A stretch of 64,000 bases of DNA, from NCBI GenBank assembly GCA_023846275.1, contig CM043869.1, positions 17,207,501 through 17,271,500 on the forward strand, given 5' to 3'. Of the stretch, positions 44,601 through 59,600 are shown piece after piece. Under the pieces are notes generated by a model. That model was not told the origin of the DNA. It searched no databases and saw only the letters and a program-made list of their open reading frames with translations. The position numbers and the translations under genes were made by a program. Within the stretch, counting starts at the first letter, position 1; the number at the start of each line of letters is the position of its first letter. The stretch is from Vanilla planifolia (Eukaryota; Streptophyta; Magnoliopsida; Asparagales; Orchidaceae).

Positions 44601-47600
44601 ATGATGCGGTATTGGAAGTATTGTCGTAATTGGGTGGATATGGAGACAAAAATTGCCATTTTTTCAAGTGGAGAATGTTTCGTTTTTGCAAATTAATGCA
44701 AAACCAACAGTTGAGCTTTAGGCTGCTAAGTATAAATGAATAATGGTTTTCCATGTATTGGATTGCTCAAAATAGGAGAGTTAGAAAGGTAGTCTTTAAG
44801 CTCTTGGAAGGCACTAAACCAATCCTCAATCCACTGGAGTTTGGAGTTGTTGAAGAGGTTTGAATAATGATTAAGCTTTTGCCCTAACATGGGATGAAAA
44901 TGGGCTAGTCTAGCCATGTGTCCAGCAAAGCAATTGACATCTTACAAGATCTACGACAAAGGCGTGACTCGAAGATCCTTTATCTTATCGGGATTGGCTT
45001 GAATCCCTTCAATATCATGTAGCCAAGAAACATCCCTAATGATGTGCCAAAAATGTATAGTGATGGCATCAAATGTTGAGTTTGTAGTTGAATTTTTAAC
45101 AAATCTTGTAAATCTCTCCTAAATCTTGTTGTTCATTGAAGGAAGCGCTTTATGTTAGATCATCTACACAAGCAGCAAGAGTTTTGCTTATCTAACTTTG
45201 GAACATAGTGTTAATCATTGTTTGGTTGGTTGTTTTGACATTTGAGTTCGAAGTGCATGACTTTGTAATAGAAGTTCCTAATGTCTGTAATGAATGAGGT
45301 TTTTTTCTTTCTCTTTTGCCATCTTAATTTGATAATATCCTAAGAAGGCATCCATGAAGTTGAAACAAGTAAAACTTGTGCCTAGATCTATGATGTTGAT
45401 TCGATGTAAAGGACGTCTTTCAGGTTGGTGTGGTTGAGGTTAGTTAAGTCATCACACTTACACCATTTATCACAATTTTTTTTGCGAGCATGAAATTTGT
45501 CAGCTACGTGGGGCAATGATTTGGTTGAATAAAATTGGCCTCAAGTAATTTAGATATCTCTTCATTTTCTTTTGCTTTGTTAGATGGTCGAAACCCCAAG
45601 ATCCATATGGAGAGAGTTTTGGGCTGTTGAGAAATTTGTCCTTGGAATGCTTAAGGGTACCCATGTGAAGACATAGAGATACTTGGCTAAATGCTTGAGG
45701 GTGACCTTTTCTTTTTCATCTCAATCTATAGAGATAGTTACAAGATTTTTTTGGTTTAGAAAGATTGAGAATAAAAGAGGTACAAGGAGAGACAAGTTTA
45801 ACAGCATCCCTGTCTAGGAGCTCAATAGTTGAATTCGTTGATTTAAGTACAGTTTTCATATTGTTAAGGTAGCTTCTTCTTAATTGTAAAAGGTCCTTTT
45901 TTACCCAAACCATGTCCATTAAGGTATTTAATCTTATGCAAAAGTGTGATGTTGAGACTGTTATTTTGAATATGTACATCATTAAGCTTCTGAGGATAAC
46001 ATTATAAGTTAAAGTAGCAGTGATTACAATGAAGTCGATCATATGCATGGTCAACTGGAAGAGTTTATCATTGTGTGGCATTGTGATTGTTTCTTTTAGT
46101 TGAATAGATTCTCTTTAAAAGCCTACAAGTGAACCAATTTCTTGGAGCACAAGTCTTCAATTAACACCAATCTGTTTGAAAGCGAGAAGAAAATGATATT
46201 TGTTGAACTTTTAGTGTCAATGAGCATGTGGCAAACTTAAACATTAGCAATTATTCATGAAACTATCATGACAAGGTTGTAAGGGTTGCTAAGAGGTGGC
46301 ATATTCTTGGGTTTGATGATATCGAAATCAAATCCTTTCACCAATTTGTCACATTGACAACCAAGGTTCTCTTGATGGACTTTAAAATGGAGCTCCTAAA
46401 GTACTCCATTTTGTGATGACATAAACAATGTTGATATGGGCTTTGCCTTTATCTTTTGAATGGTTTTTTTATTCATTTTGGTTTGGGGTTGGATGACAGT
46501 GCTTGGCTCTGCTAGTTTATTAGAGGTAGAGATAGGCTCAAAAAATCTTTGCTCGTCTTGAGGTGGCTTTCTTTTAATATTCTCATGATTAAGGCTTTGA
46601 CGGAGGGCACTTAGAAGTTGTGTGGTCATGGCCGTTATGATATTTGCATAATTTTGTTATTTCTCAATCATTCATTGAGATTGTCTTTGGCTTTTAGTAC
46701 ATTGTCTCTTTTTATTGTTATCAATATTTCTTCAGGCAACACATTTAGGAGAGTTATGAAATGTTGGTTTGATCACCTCGAGGGTGGTGATCATCATGAG
46801 GGAACTTTTAAGGTTAGTCTTTGTTGTTCTACAGTCTTGTTTGTCTTCAATTGAGAGTTCTTGGAGGCAAATAAGCCTTTTCTTTCGTCCGTCCAAATAG
46901 GATTGAGCATAATTTCTCGTTAATAAAGCAAATGACCATATTAAAAATTTCTTATAACAACATCAGAGGACAATTGGCATGGTATTTTGAAAATCCCTTG
47001 ATTAAGTAGGTCTGATGAGGGCTACTCAAGTAAGTCGAGAATCTTGTTCCACTTCTTTAAAAACTTTCTTAAAGTGTTTGGAGGAAACTTCTAAGTGATT
47101 CAGATTGATGGTCTTAGATTGAAAAGAGATTCAAAGACTTTTTTGGGTCTAATGCAATTGGAAAAAAATGAAAGAAATGCCCTCTTGAATTGATTAAAAG
47201 AAGAATTTGATCTAGAAGGAAACTTCTAAAACTATTCTAAATTTGCATCTTTAAGGTAACTAAAGAAAATTTTATATCTTACATCTTACGTATCTAGTTA
47301 TGACTTGTAAAGGATAATTGTCTCAAATTCTATTAAGAAATATGAGGGGTTGAGTTTCCATAATAAATAGAAGAGTTGGGTGACTAAAGTTTAGGAGGTA
47401 GAAAGTGAATGTCTTCTGCCAATGGAGAAACAACATCGATGACACTTTTGTTACAACCGTATGTCCAATGTAAAAAGGGCTTCTCATTTAAAGGGTAGGG
47501 CGTTCTTAAAGTGTATCAAAAAGAGTACTGATGGTGCATCGATTTAAGTTTGAGAGTAGAAGGTTTCAATTGGGTGATAGTTTGAGGGTTTTTCATTGTA

Positions 47601-50600
47601 AGATATTATTAGGTTATTGATATATTGTGAGTTGGTATGTAATTGAGGATTTTTGGAAGTAGAGACAATATAGTGTGTTTTGGGTGTAGGGGGAGAGCTA
47701 CTAGTGTCTACTTGATAGAAGGAGAATGCTTTGTTATTGGGTGTTTTGTAAACTTCTCTTTTAGATGCTCTTTAAGTTTCGAAGAATCCGATAAACGACA
47801 TTAAAATATTTCTCATAAGATGAATGCATAAATTGGCTTACCAAACTTACAATAAACACAATATCCTATCGTGTATGAAGGAGGTAGATCATTTTACCCT
47901 TTAGCTTTTGATATCAAGGTGTGTTCACAAGATCACCTTGTCATCTCCAAACTTTTGATTGAGATCAATCAGAATATTTGACCTGCAATCACTCATCTTA
48001 AGCTCCTTAAGAAGCTCAAGAATATACTTTTATTTTAGACAAAAATTCCTTTTTTTGATCTCACAATCTTCATATCGAAAAAGTGTCTTAGAAATTTCAA
48101 GTCATTTATTTCAAACGCTTTGAAAAGGCAAGTTTTCAACTGATTCATCTTGAATACATTTGTTGAATTCTATGAACCTAAATGCAATATTTGATTTTGA
48201 TGAATAAGACTTTTTAAGTATTTATTGTGATGATCTAATGTGTACACTTAAGTGCTCTAGATGTGGGAATCTAATGTGGATGCTATGATGTGCCAAATTT
48301 TTAGTCTAGTCACAGTTGGGAGTCATGAGGGATGCAACAAGTTAATTTGTGGGTGGCTTTGAGTTTAAGTATCAGTTCATGGTCTGAAATTTGAAATAAT
48401 AAAGCAAGACTTTAAAGTGGCATGGCATCATGGATTTAGAAAGTTAATATGGCAGACCAACCATTTGTTTATTAGAATGCAAAAGAATGTGCTACAACAT
48501 TCCAAAGTGGGTGGAGAATTTTTCAAGAAATTGGATTGTGAAATTTTTGAAGTTTACTGCAAAGAAAATGAGAATTTAGATGCTATGCCTAATGGATTTC
48601 TATAGCATCAACATCTCAATGTAATTTTCTGTAAGAACTGCCCAAGAAGGGACAATAGAGAGGGATTGAGCATACCATGCCTTTTCCATGTAGTTGAAGC
48701 TTGCATTTTTTTGGTAGTTGGATTATTGACCCTAACTCACCCCTGAAAAACCTTACTAATAAACTATTAGCTTACATTGGTGCATTACATGATTAAAATG
48801 TTATACAATATGAAGTTTGAGCTTCTAAAAAACAAGAGTGCACTACTTTGCAGGAAAAGTCACGTTGATCAAGTTGAGAAACTCACATTCAAGCTCCTTA
48901 GAAGGTTGTCAAGCCATCCAAGATATGATTTCCTCTAATACAATTGTCATGATTAGTTTGAGTTTGCACTTGATGCATCCTTATATAAAAATTGAATGAA
49001 TTTATTATTATTCCAACTGTGAATAAAATAATTGATCTGTTTAGGTTACGCTGAAGCATAAAACCAAGAAACTAAATACCAAGCTTTGGTTTATCCTTGT
49101 CTTTATGATTCAACATCCAAATTGTTCTGTCAAAAGAAAGCCTCATGCTAGGTAAATTGAGGCTATAGCTTCCAACATTGTGATAATTAATTTAAATTAG
49201 AAGATTATAAAGGAGCTTAGATAGAGATTAAAGTATATTGAAGTTTTTATCCTACAGGAAATCAACATGAAGAATATAATTTGTTGTCTATAAAACTATA
49301 ATATAAATTTTTTTCCATATTGCATAATAAAATGGAAGAGGAAATAAGCTTTGAAAAATTGATGAGATGGAAGAAGTGTGGATTGGTACATCATAACATA
49401 GATGGAAGAAAAAATAAAAAAAGAAAAATGAGAAGAAGATAGGAAGAAGAGAGAGGGAGCATGAGGTCTCATATTGATGAAGAAATGGTTGGCATCATCT
49501 ACAATAAAGAGGAAGAAGAAAAAAAATTGAAGAACAATGATTGCCACTCATTTTCGAAGGAAAATGAGGTTTGCTCAAATGATGATGAGGCGACTCTTGT
49601 TGTCAACAACTGCTGTTCTCATGAAGGCCAGTCCCGTAGGTGATGAAGAAGTAGGTATGTTCAATGCAAGGTAATAGAAGGTAGTGTTAGTTATTCCCAT
49701 GATTGGGATAATGATTATTTATCCCATATTCACTTCTTGGAATCTCCTTAACAATCAAGGAGGAAGGTCTAGCATTTTATTTTTATTTTCTCTACACTTG
49801 GTTTGTTCAATTCTAACTAGGATGGATCAGACTTTATTTTAGTTTTATGTAGTTATGTTCTTTTGTTTTCCAAACCACAGCTTCAATTGTTGGACATTAG
49901 ACATGAGTAGAAAAATTGTTTATATAATTCTTCATATTTATTGATGAGATAACATGTTTTGAATTAGGGTTGAGCTGATAAAAATTGGTAGAATGCTCAA
50001 TAATATTACATTATTGTTGTTCGAATAGCTTAAGCTTGAATAAGTGATTTTATATATTAAATCTTATTCTTTGTATGATTTAATGTCCGTATACTTCGTC
50101 CAGGAATTAAAATTTCTTATCTTGTGTCCACTTGATGACTATAATTTGTTTGGAGATTATTGATAAGAGACTAAAGATTAGGGGTTTGTGTTTAGTGATT
50201 AGGGAATATTTACTAGGGATCAGGGAATATTTGTTACGAAATAAGAACTATTGATTAGGAATTAGCGGGTAGAGATTAGAAGAGATATCAGGTGTTCATG
50301 TTAGCATAGCATATTATCAAGAGTATGTCTGGTGCTTCCTTTTCTATTTTTTACAATCAAGCAATTAGTGTTTTAAGCTACACAACAATTTGATGTTTAG
50401 TTTTGAACTAATCTTAAAACAATGTGCTAGAAGACTTGACGAATGTTGTCTTAAATAATTTACTCAAACATCAAGCGTTGAGCATGTTTAGGCCTGTTTT
50501 TCCTGTTGAAAAAAATTAAAATATTTTTAGTCAATCACGTGCAGTTGATTTTTTTTTTTTTTCATGTTATTTCCTGCTGTTTTACATTTACCTATGTTTA

Positions 50601-53600
50601 TTAATGCTACGTTTTCCATCTGTAGCATGTAGTTCGACTTAGATGGGATGAGTTCAGTATCGAAGTTCAAAATGATTTTGCTAAAGTTGCAATTAGCTTA
50701 TTACTAGATATTGTTAATCAGCCAGAGGAATGGGTTCTGAAGAGTCAGACGGCAGCCCTAGTTGCAGAGGTATTTTATTTCCTGGGCTAATTATCTTTGA
50801 TTCATGTTTAGGGCATTGTTTTTCTGCATATAGATTGAGTTCATACTATTTCTTTTTTTAAATTCTTCAGGTCGTAAGGAAACAAGGAGTAACTTTTTGG
50901 CAAGAGCTACTGCCATCTTTAGTTTCTCTGTCCAACAAAGGTCCTGTGGAGGTATGATCTATTATTTTACACAAATCTGGATTTATGTTCGAGTGAGGGT
51001 TCATGATCACGGTTCAATCCTCTGGTTTGGAATAAATATGGTCGCTTGCTGCTAAGGTGTCTTGTCCTTGTACCGCATTTCCTAGAATCGAGGATAAATC
51101 AACATTGCTGAAATGCAAAACAAGGGAAATGAACAGTAGAAAAAGTAAATGTTTAAAGAGGAAAACCTGTTCTTTTATTGGAAAGAAACGACCTTCAGTG
51201 CCATGCAGAATTGGTTGATGCTTTTGCTTTGTGCTTACTCTGTCAGAGTGATGTTGCTCTTGCGTAGACAGTCATCTATGCTGATGAGATAGATGTGCAC
51301 ATGAACATTATATTCATATACTCTACAGGAAGTAGGAACATTATTACAGATAATATAACAAGCTCGGTGGTCATCACATTCATCACAAATGAACTTCCTT
51401 AATGGCAGAAGAAACTTTGTTTTGTATACCATAAATTTCAATACATGAAAATTAAGTTACATTTTGTCATTGATGTCCTACCGTGTAAGCCAATTAAATC
51501 CTAGAGAAATATGTGCTGGCATTAAGTTACTACTGTCTATTGGTTGGAAAACTTGTTTGTAATGCATGGAATTGGATTCGTTTGTTGCTATTGTGTTGTT
51601 TCTATGAGTTCTTTGGTAGACTGACATAGACACTCCCTTCCAAAAGTTTATTCTACATTGAACATGTGATTTGCATGTATGTGCAACTATTGACTACCAT
51701 GCCTTTCTCTTCTAAAATACAAAGTAAATGTTGTCTTGGTTTATAAAATAAAAACGGCAGTGCCCAACTTTGATGAACTTCTCGTTCTAATATATATGTG
51801 CATCAAATGCCTTTGATAAGAATAGCTACTTAGTAATGGACTATAGTATCAGTTATGCATAACATCTTTCTATAATTTTTTAATGAATGTGAAGAAAATG
51901 CATATAAAATTTGACAATTACCTATTTTCTTTCTACAATGCTCAAGTATCAAACTCCTTAAAGTTTGGGTTCTTGCTTTTCTTGAATTGAAGTTTGATAT
52001 CTTAAATATATATACATACCAATTAAATATGGGAACAGCGCCCCCCTCCTCCACCTCCTCCTCCTTTGATGCTCACATTGGGAAAATAACAATTTAGAAG
52101 TTCCTCAAAAAATTGATCTTCTTATTCAGAAGTTCCCTGTAGCCCCTCTCTCTCATCCTCCCTCTCCCTTGTGGGGATTTTATTATAGTGAGAACCAACG
52201 AAAGATTAAGAGAATATATTTGTTTTGCAAACTGCAATTATCTTCGCAAAAAAAAAAAACTTGAAGGCTGCAATTATCAAGACTTTGTGAACAATTAACC
52301 CAGTATATCCATAAACTTCTAAAAGAAAAAAAGCAGAAACAAATAAAAAATTAGAATTTAAATTTGTGGTCTTCATGTTAAATTTGTTCAAGTTAAATTG
52401 AGTGAAAATCAATTTCTTAAGAACTCAATTTGTTCAAGTTAAATTTCCTTCATTTAGCGTGACTGTTATGCCTGCGACATCAAAACAGTGAACATAGCAT
52501 GCGGTATTACTTAACATGAAATTACCTTGTAAATTTTCCCAAGCTGAAACCGTAGTGAGAACAACCATATTGATTAATAAACCATGAGCTATGCAATTGG
52601 AGTGATGGTTGATAGACGATAGGATGGTGAGAAATGTTGCATAGAAAAGATTCTTGATACATCTTTGACTCATATTTCGAGCACTAGCCATGCCATAAAA
52701 GAGTTTTGAGCGAAAATTTAAGGCCAAGCAAAGAAAAATGGAACAAAATGGTTATATGGAAGATAAGGTTTTCTGTTCATCTCCTATAACTGTGAAGGCA
52801 CTGCTGCAAAACTTGATTGTCATGCAACGATGCAGTTTACCTTAGGCAATTGTTGGTGCTTGAACATATTTGGAGATAATTGAAAACAAGAAATATCAAA
52901 GAAGTGATGGGAAGGAAAGTATGAAAAGCTTGAGGTGATGGTAGCTATAGCATATAAGCGGTAAAGTTAATGTATTACATAATGACAATATTCTGGAGCA
53001 AGGGGAAGTATGGTGATGGCAAGGTTACTTTTGGTAGGCAAAAGAATTGAGCATGATGTCAAGATTGATGTTGTCATTCTATGCATAGTGTAAGTTATTG
53101 ACTCTGTCAGTATGGTAGCCCTACCTCATTTCCTCCCTTATACTGGGTAATGCCTTGTGTTTTTGCCTACTAGCTTTCTCTAGTTTGGCGTCCATTGTTT
53201 CAAGCTGGTTCTCCGATTAACCACTCTGCTAATTTGTTTTACAAATTAAATCAGATTATTGCGTCTAATATGGTAGCTTTTCCATTTTGTTTCTCTTCAT
53301 AACCAGGCTGAATTGGTTGCTATGATTCTGAGATGGCTCCCTGAAGATATTACAGTGCATAATGAAGACCTGGAAGGTTTTTATTGAATCTTTTTTTATT
53401 TTAACATGTTTTGATGATTTTATGATTCCAAAATTCTCAATTCTTGTTATTTTTTGTTTATATTTAATTATTTTGGGATTTTATTTTAGGCGATCGGCGA
53501 CGTGTTCTACTGCGTGGACTTGCAGAATCCTTGACTGAGATCTTGCCACTTTTATATTCTGTAATTTACCAATCATCGTATCAGTGTTCAGTTTAATTTA

Positions 53601-56600
53601 AAATGTGATTGTCCATTTTGAGTAATATGAGTTGAAGTTCAACTGCTTGTGTCATGAAGTGTCCTGTTGTGTACTTCGCCAAAATGCTTTACCACCATGA
53701 TCTCATCTATGTTTCACATTATTTATGCCGACAAGGAGCACTGTATTTTGTGTCAGTTTCATTTTACTATTTTGTTGATTTTATGCCTTCAACTTTTTAT
53801 GATAGTTACTTGAGAAGCATTTTGGAGCTGCTTTGAATGAATATAACAGGCAACAAATCGAAGTAACCAAGAAGCATACTGCAGCTGTGACAGCAGCCCT
53901 AAATGCTGTAAATGCATATGCAGAATGGGCACCCCTGCCAGACATTGCAAGATATCGTCTTATTCATGGGTATGATATTTTACAGTTCGTATTATAAATT
54001 GACTACTTCTCTTTATTTAAATTTTTTGACTCTTATGGTAATGCATTGACTTGTGCAAATTTTGCCAACCAGATGCGGGTTTTTGCTTTCTTCACCTGAA
54101 TTTCGCTTCCATGCTTGTGAATTTTTTAAACTTGTATCCCAAAGGTACATAACTAGGTGTTGCTACTTTCATGCTCTTTTGGTGTGCTTTTGTTTTATTC
54201 TTTCACGTTTTGAATCTACAGGAAAAGGCCTCATGATGCAAATGCCTTAGAGTTTGATTCAGCTATGGTTAACATCTTCCAGGTCTTGATACATGCATCT
54301 GGTGAATTTTTAAACAAATATGGTATTAGTGCTGTTATTGTGGATGAAAGTGATTTTGAGTTTGCTGAACGAACATGTGAAAACATGGTGCTATTGGGTT
54401 CTTTACACATTCAGTGCATTGCTGGAGATAGGAGCATGACTTCTCAGTTTCTTGAGCTGGTATCAGTGATCATATATTTATTTTGTAAATTTGCTTCATT
54501 ACTCTCTTGCATCTTCCCATTGTTTGTTGAGGAGATGATTGATGTAGGTCCATTTTTTTTCAATTTCTTGATAAATTGTTTCAAGAGTTCAGCAGTGATA
54601 GCATCAGATTGCTTCTTTTCTCTATTCATGTGTGTGAGTTTCCAAAACATAATATGAGCCATTTCTTAATAATAAAGTACATATAAATTCCTCTTGTTCA
54701 CTTCTTACTGTAACTAGGCATCTTTAATTTCAAAAATAGCATGTAGGTTGATGATGCTTTCATAAAGCAAAAAGTAGGTTCCTAACCCAATTTTTGTACA
54801 CCCTAGACTGCCATTTTCTATCCTAGACCATGCTGTGCTAACCAACAGAGAAGCAATGGAGCTGCTGGAGAACAATGTTGGTGGGGATGTAGAGTAACAA
54901 CAGTGCTGCAATGGCAACGAATGATGACATGGAGGTCGTCATCCCCTCCCTGTTCTCTAGCAAGTCTTCTATGATGACGAAGGCTAGCAGAAGTTTCCAT
55001 CTAATGTTTGTGGTGAGGGAGACAATGGATGTGCTAACCTTCCATTGCTGGAAGCATCAGGCATAAACTGTTGTCGGCCTCTGTTGACATTGGAGAGATG
55101 TTCTTGTAGGTAGGTGTAAAAAATCAAGAAAAACTTAAATACAATGTATTCCATTTTAGCAGTGGATGATTCATATTTTACGAAATATATTATGAATACA
55201 ACAAGATTGATCAAGGGGCATTTTTTTTCAAAAATCTGAATACAACAAGTTAATTCAAGTTGCTTGTTAAATCTTTCCAACAGCTTGTAGTGGCAGGTTT
55301 CAATCTTTAATTGACTCCATGACTTGTTCAAAATTTTATTTTAGTATTTAAAGGATTAGCTATTTGGTTTAAAATTTTGTGCCATTGACATAATACTATT
55401 TTGACTTATTGGTATTTTTTTCTTATCATTACTTCTTTTTTATTTTTTAGTGTGTTTCAAAGTTACGTATTTTTCTTGGAAGTTATTGAATATCTCTGTT
55501 CCCTGTGTTGCATTATTTTTTTCTTTCGTAACTGTTGTCACTTTGATGTGTATTAGCACAAAGATGCGACACTTTATTGTTATCTTGCATGCTGCTCGTG
55601 TTCCATGGCTAAATTACCTAAGAATACTGTAGGAGGAAAGGGAAGAAGAAAGATAGAATGAAAATGGGTAGATATGAGATAAGAAATGGGCTGTCACATT
55701 AAATCACAACTAAATTGCCGATAAGATGAATAAAAACTTCAACTCTTCCTAACCATGACATGACCACTATAAAAGTCTCTGTTCATCTATGTAGACCCAT
55801 TACTTCCTTGAATACAGGTTCTCCTATTAATAAGCAAATTTTCTAAGAAATTTAACAAACTCTAGTATGTTTGAAACCTCCCATTTTCATAGTAATCAAG
55901 TCAGCTTGTATATTATCCTTTCATTGTTGTTTTGCTCATAAGTCCAATGTAAAGAACGTTCATGCCAAATAGGTACACAATTGAATTGCATGGAACTAAG
56001 CGCAGATATTGAGGATATAATGTTATGGTGCATACAATACATTCGTAAAGGACAAGTGTTGTCAGATTACTAAAAAGATGCCAATTAATGAAACTAGTGT
56101 AATTGTAAAATTTAAAAAATTTAAATAACAACAATAATAACAGACCTTTATCCTCACTTAATGGGGTTATTGTATGAATTCTTTGATTTCATTATGTTAG
56201 GATTCACTAGCAATTTTTTTTAAGGTTCAATCATGCCAATCTTTTTGAATGTTTTTTTTTTCACATTCATCTTTTCTTCTTCATCCTTTGTTCATGGGAA
56301 TAAATTCTTCTTGGTTTGATATGTCCAAATCATATAAATTGACATTTCTTGAGTTTTAACTACAATGGTATCTACTCTTCTCTCTTTTTTATTAATTTTT
56401 AATCATGCTTTAATATAGTTATTCATCCATCTTTGTATTCTCATCTCTTTCATGCTCATTCAGTTTGTTTGTTAGTATTTCATTTGACAACATTTATTAC
56501 CATTGAACATTAGGTTTCGTTGCAATTTTTGTGGTACTCATTTAATCTTGAGTTCTATTATGTAACACATGAGAAGCACTCTTAATCTCATCCAACTTAT

Positions 56601-59600
56601 TTAGATCTTATTAGTGAATTCTTATCAATTTTTCTTCATTATTCTGTAAGGCAAAGACAACAAATCTTTTGTTTTTAATATTTTATTATTTCCATTGATG
56701 ATTTTAAGATCATTTGTACTCTCATTTTAAATTTGCATTATATATATTCATCAATAAATTGTGCATAGTGTTCTACTAGTTTAGTCTTATGTGTGTTTAT
56801 ACCTCTCATATTTCCAAAATATGTAAAAAGGTTACTTGCATTTGCACTTTATTGCAATTAGGTCCTTGAGCTAATGAAAATTGCCAAATATGATGGTTTC
56901 AGATTTCACCTGAAGCATACACATGTGAGAGTTTTAGAAATTAATGTAATCTGCCTCAAATGTCCTTAGCTAATATCTCCTTCATTCATCCCCATCTCTA
57001 GGAATCCTATGCTTTCTTGCTAACCATGGGAGATAGAGAAAGAAGTGTTGGTATTTGATTGGCTGATGGCTGAAAGAAATATTCCTTAACTGTGCAGCAT
57101 CTACTATATGGTCTCTCTTAGGAGAGTTATCAAGTATTCTCTTAATTCATAGAAAAAGGTATTGAAGGAGATGATGAGTGACGGAAAATTAGCTGGGGAG
57201 ACCTTCACACTATCTCCTCACCGATGGCCTATGAGAAAGGTGTGAAAATGTGGTTTCATGACTCAAGAAAGCATGTTGAGAGATGAAAGCGCTGCAATGG
57301 AGATATTATGCTAAAGGTTAAGACTTTACAACGAGATCAACATTGCTTATTAGCTTTGGGTTGTATTTGCAACATTTCTCAAACGTGATAGATTTGATTG
57401 CCTATTTTGAAAAATAAGGAGGGCCTATCTGAATATATAATCAAACTAGAGGGACTCTATTGCAATTTATTCTAAATTCAATGTTAAATGTATACCATGG
57501 TGAACCCCACAAGTTTGTTTTCCATAACTCTACCTTAGCCTTAGCCCCTGTAGTAGTTTTATCAACAAGGATAATACCATCAACAAGAAGCACATACCAT
57601 TGTAGTTCTTTTTGAGTTTGATCGATGAGGACATTCTCAATTAATGCAAAAATGATGTGGTCTTAACATAGAGTTTTGACTAGTCATTTGTGATATAGAA
57701 TTCTTTATTCATTCCACTTTACATGGTTTGCACTATTTTTTACTTTGTATAACCAACTACCTTGCATGGAGCTTGTAAGGCCGTTAACAAAATCCAGTGC
57801 AAGGGTTTACATCTATATTCAATTGTTCTTGAAACGTTGAAAGTAGGACAGAAGGTTCATTGCTCAATTTAACAAGCCCACAGAAGAAACTTTTGACCCA
57901 TATTTCCATTTCATGTAGCCTTAGCTTCCTTTTTTCTTTGTTCTACTTTTGGCCACAGCTATCTTGTTAATATGTATTGTACTTTAAGCTAGGATGACAC
58001 CCTGCAGTAAGCACAATAATTTAAATGCTTTGAGAATCCTGATCAGAAGGTTATGAAAATCATCTTTGCTAATTTAGCATACAAACTGTCACTGTTATTT
58101 GGAGAAATTTTTCAGTTCATAGCTTTTTCTTAACTTTTTTGGTGTTTACCTTAGGGAATACCATCAGCATCATGTTAGCAAAAGGATCTTATTTTCAGTC
58201 TCTACCTATCTATTGCGCATATTACTTTTTTGCAAAAGTTTTTATTGGCACTTTTGATTTTAGGTTTCCTTGATAAGATTTGATTTAGTTATTGGCTAAA
58301 AATTCCTAACCCATTGGAAGTGGAATAATGTTGTAAACACTTTTCATTTTTTTTTAAACTTGGACAAGCAGTGTTTGACAATTTAATGAAGTGGGGAAGC
58401 ATTTTTCTATGAAGTATTGAACACTCATTTTTGCACAGATATAGCTTTTTGTACATGTTAGCAGTTATTCCTTCTTTTATGTAAGTTTAAAGGAATTTGT
58501 TAAAAAACGGTTCTCAATACTTTAAATTGATGATCGTGTTACCTTTTTTTTTTTGAAATTGAAGGTTAACATTGCTAACAAATCTACATTATTTTTTTTT
58601 CACTACAGATGCTCAGATTTTTTCAACATTACAAGTTTGCTCTCCATTTCCAGTCTTTATTTTTTTGGCTGGTCTGTACATTTTCAACCTCGTCACTTGA
58701 ATTTGAGCTTCATTTGTGCTAGTTGTCAAAGTTTTATGATAAATCCCCACCAATAACAGGCACTTATGCGAGACCAAATGCCTAGGGGAAAAGCTACTTT
58801 ATCAACCAGTGGCACTGATCATGCTGCTGACAGTTTGGGTTTAGGCTCTGTCCAGGCGAATGAGGAGAACAAAGGATTGATTAATTTAGCCAGTGATGAT
58901 ACTTTTTCTGTTATTATTGAAGTTTCCCTTCATCGATTGATGAAGAAAAGCAAAGTTACTGGATATATACCAAAAGCTGTTGCTCTAGAACTATGGACTG
59001 AGGAATTTGATGCCAGTGACTTCAGTCATTATCGTTCGAGATTGGTATGTTCCTTTCCCTCATTAGTTTATGGATTGATTTATTTGTGAATTTACATGGT
59101 ATGCATTTGGAAATTTTAATACAAATTTGAAATCAAAGTGAAAACCTTATCCTTATAGAAACCCAAGCTAAGAGAAAAATTAAATATATTAATTGATTAT
59201 TGGATGATAACGGCCAGTCTTCAAAGGGTAACCTAACTAGCCATCAAGCTGAGCATATTGTCAACTTTGTATTGAGAAACCTGTGCCGTGTGATCCTCTT
59301 GTTAATTCTGACAATCTTGAGGCGTGTTGACCATCTACATTAGCTTATTTGACCATAGACTGTCATAGTTGGTTTGAGTAATTCAGGAACTACACAAGAA
59401 ATTTTTTCCGTACTAAATTCTTTGCAATACATTATTCACTTCTTAACCAGTGTGATGATTTGCGTGGATAAGTCATGTTTAGTCCAACTAGAATGTTTAA
59501 ACTAAGGTTATTTTTTTTACTAAAATCTTAATTTTATTTCACATTAAATAAAGTATAAGAGATTTAATACATAATGTACAAATAAGGTAAAGCTGCAACA

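Noticed and set aside
48417..48605. 62-codon + strand ORF in intron 2
   Set aside because: No family resemblance and no splice context linking it to HASTY.
54460..54657. Continuation of the exon 9 open frame
   Set aside because: Past the gtatca donor the translation turns hydrophobic and unlike HASTY, whereas splicing to 58609 restores the conserved sequence.
54444..54662. - strand ORF overlapping the end of HASTY exon 9
   Set aside because: Antisense shadow of the exon and intron 9 start, no conserved content.
56860..56900. Possible HASTY exon 10 near 'cttgagctaatgaaaattgcc'
   Set aside because: The translation does not match the conserved FFQH...FWL element, which is found with a good acceptor at 58609.
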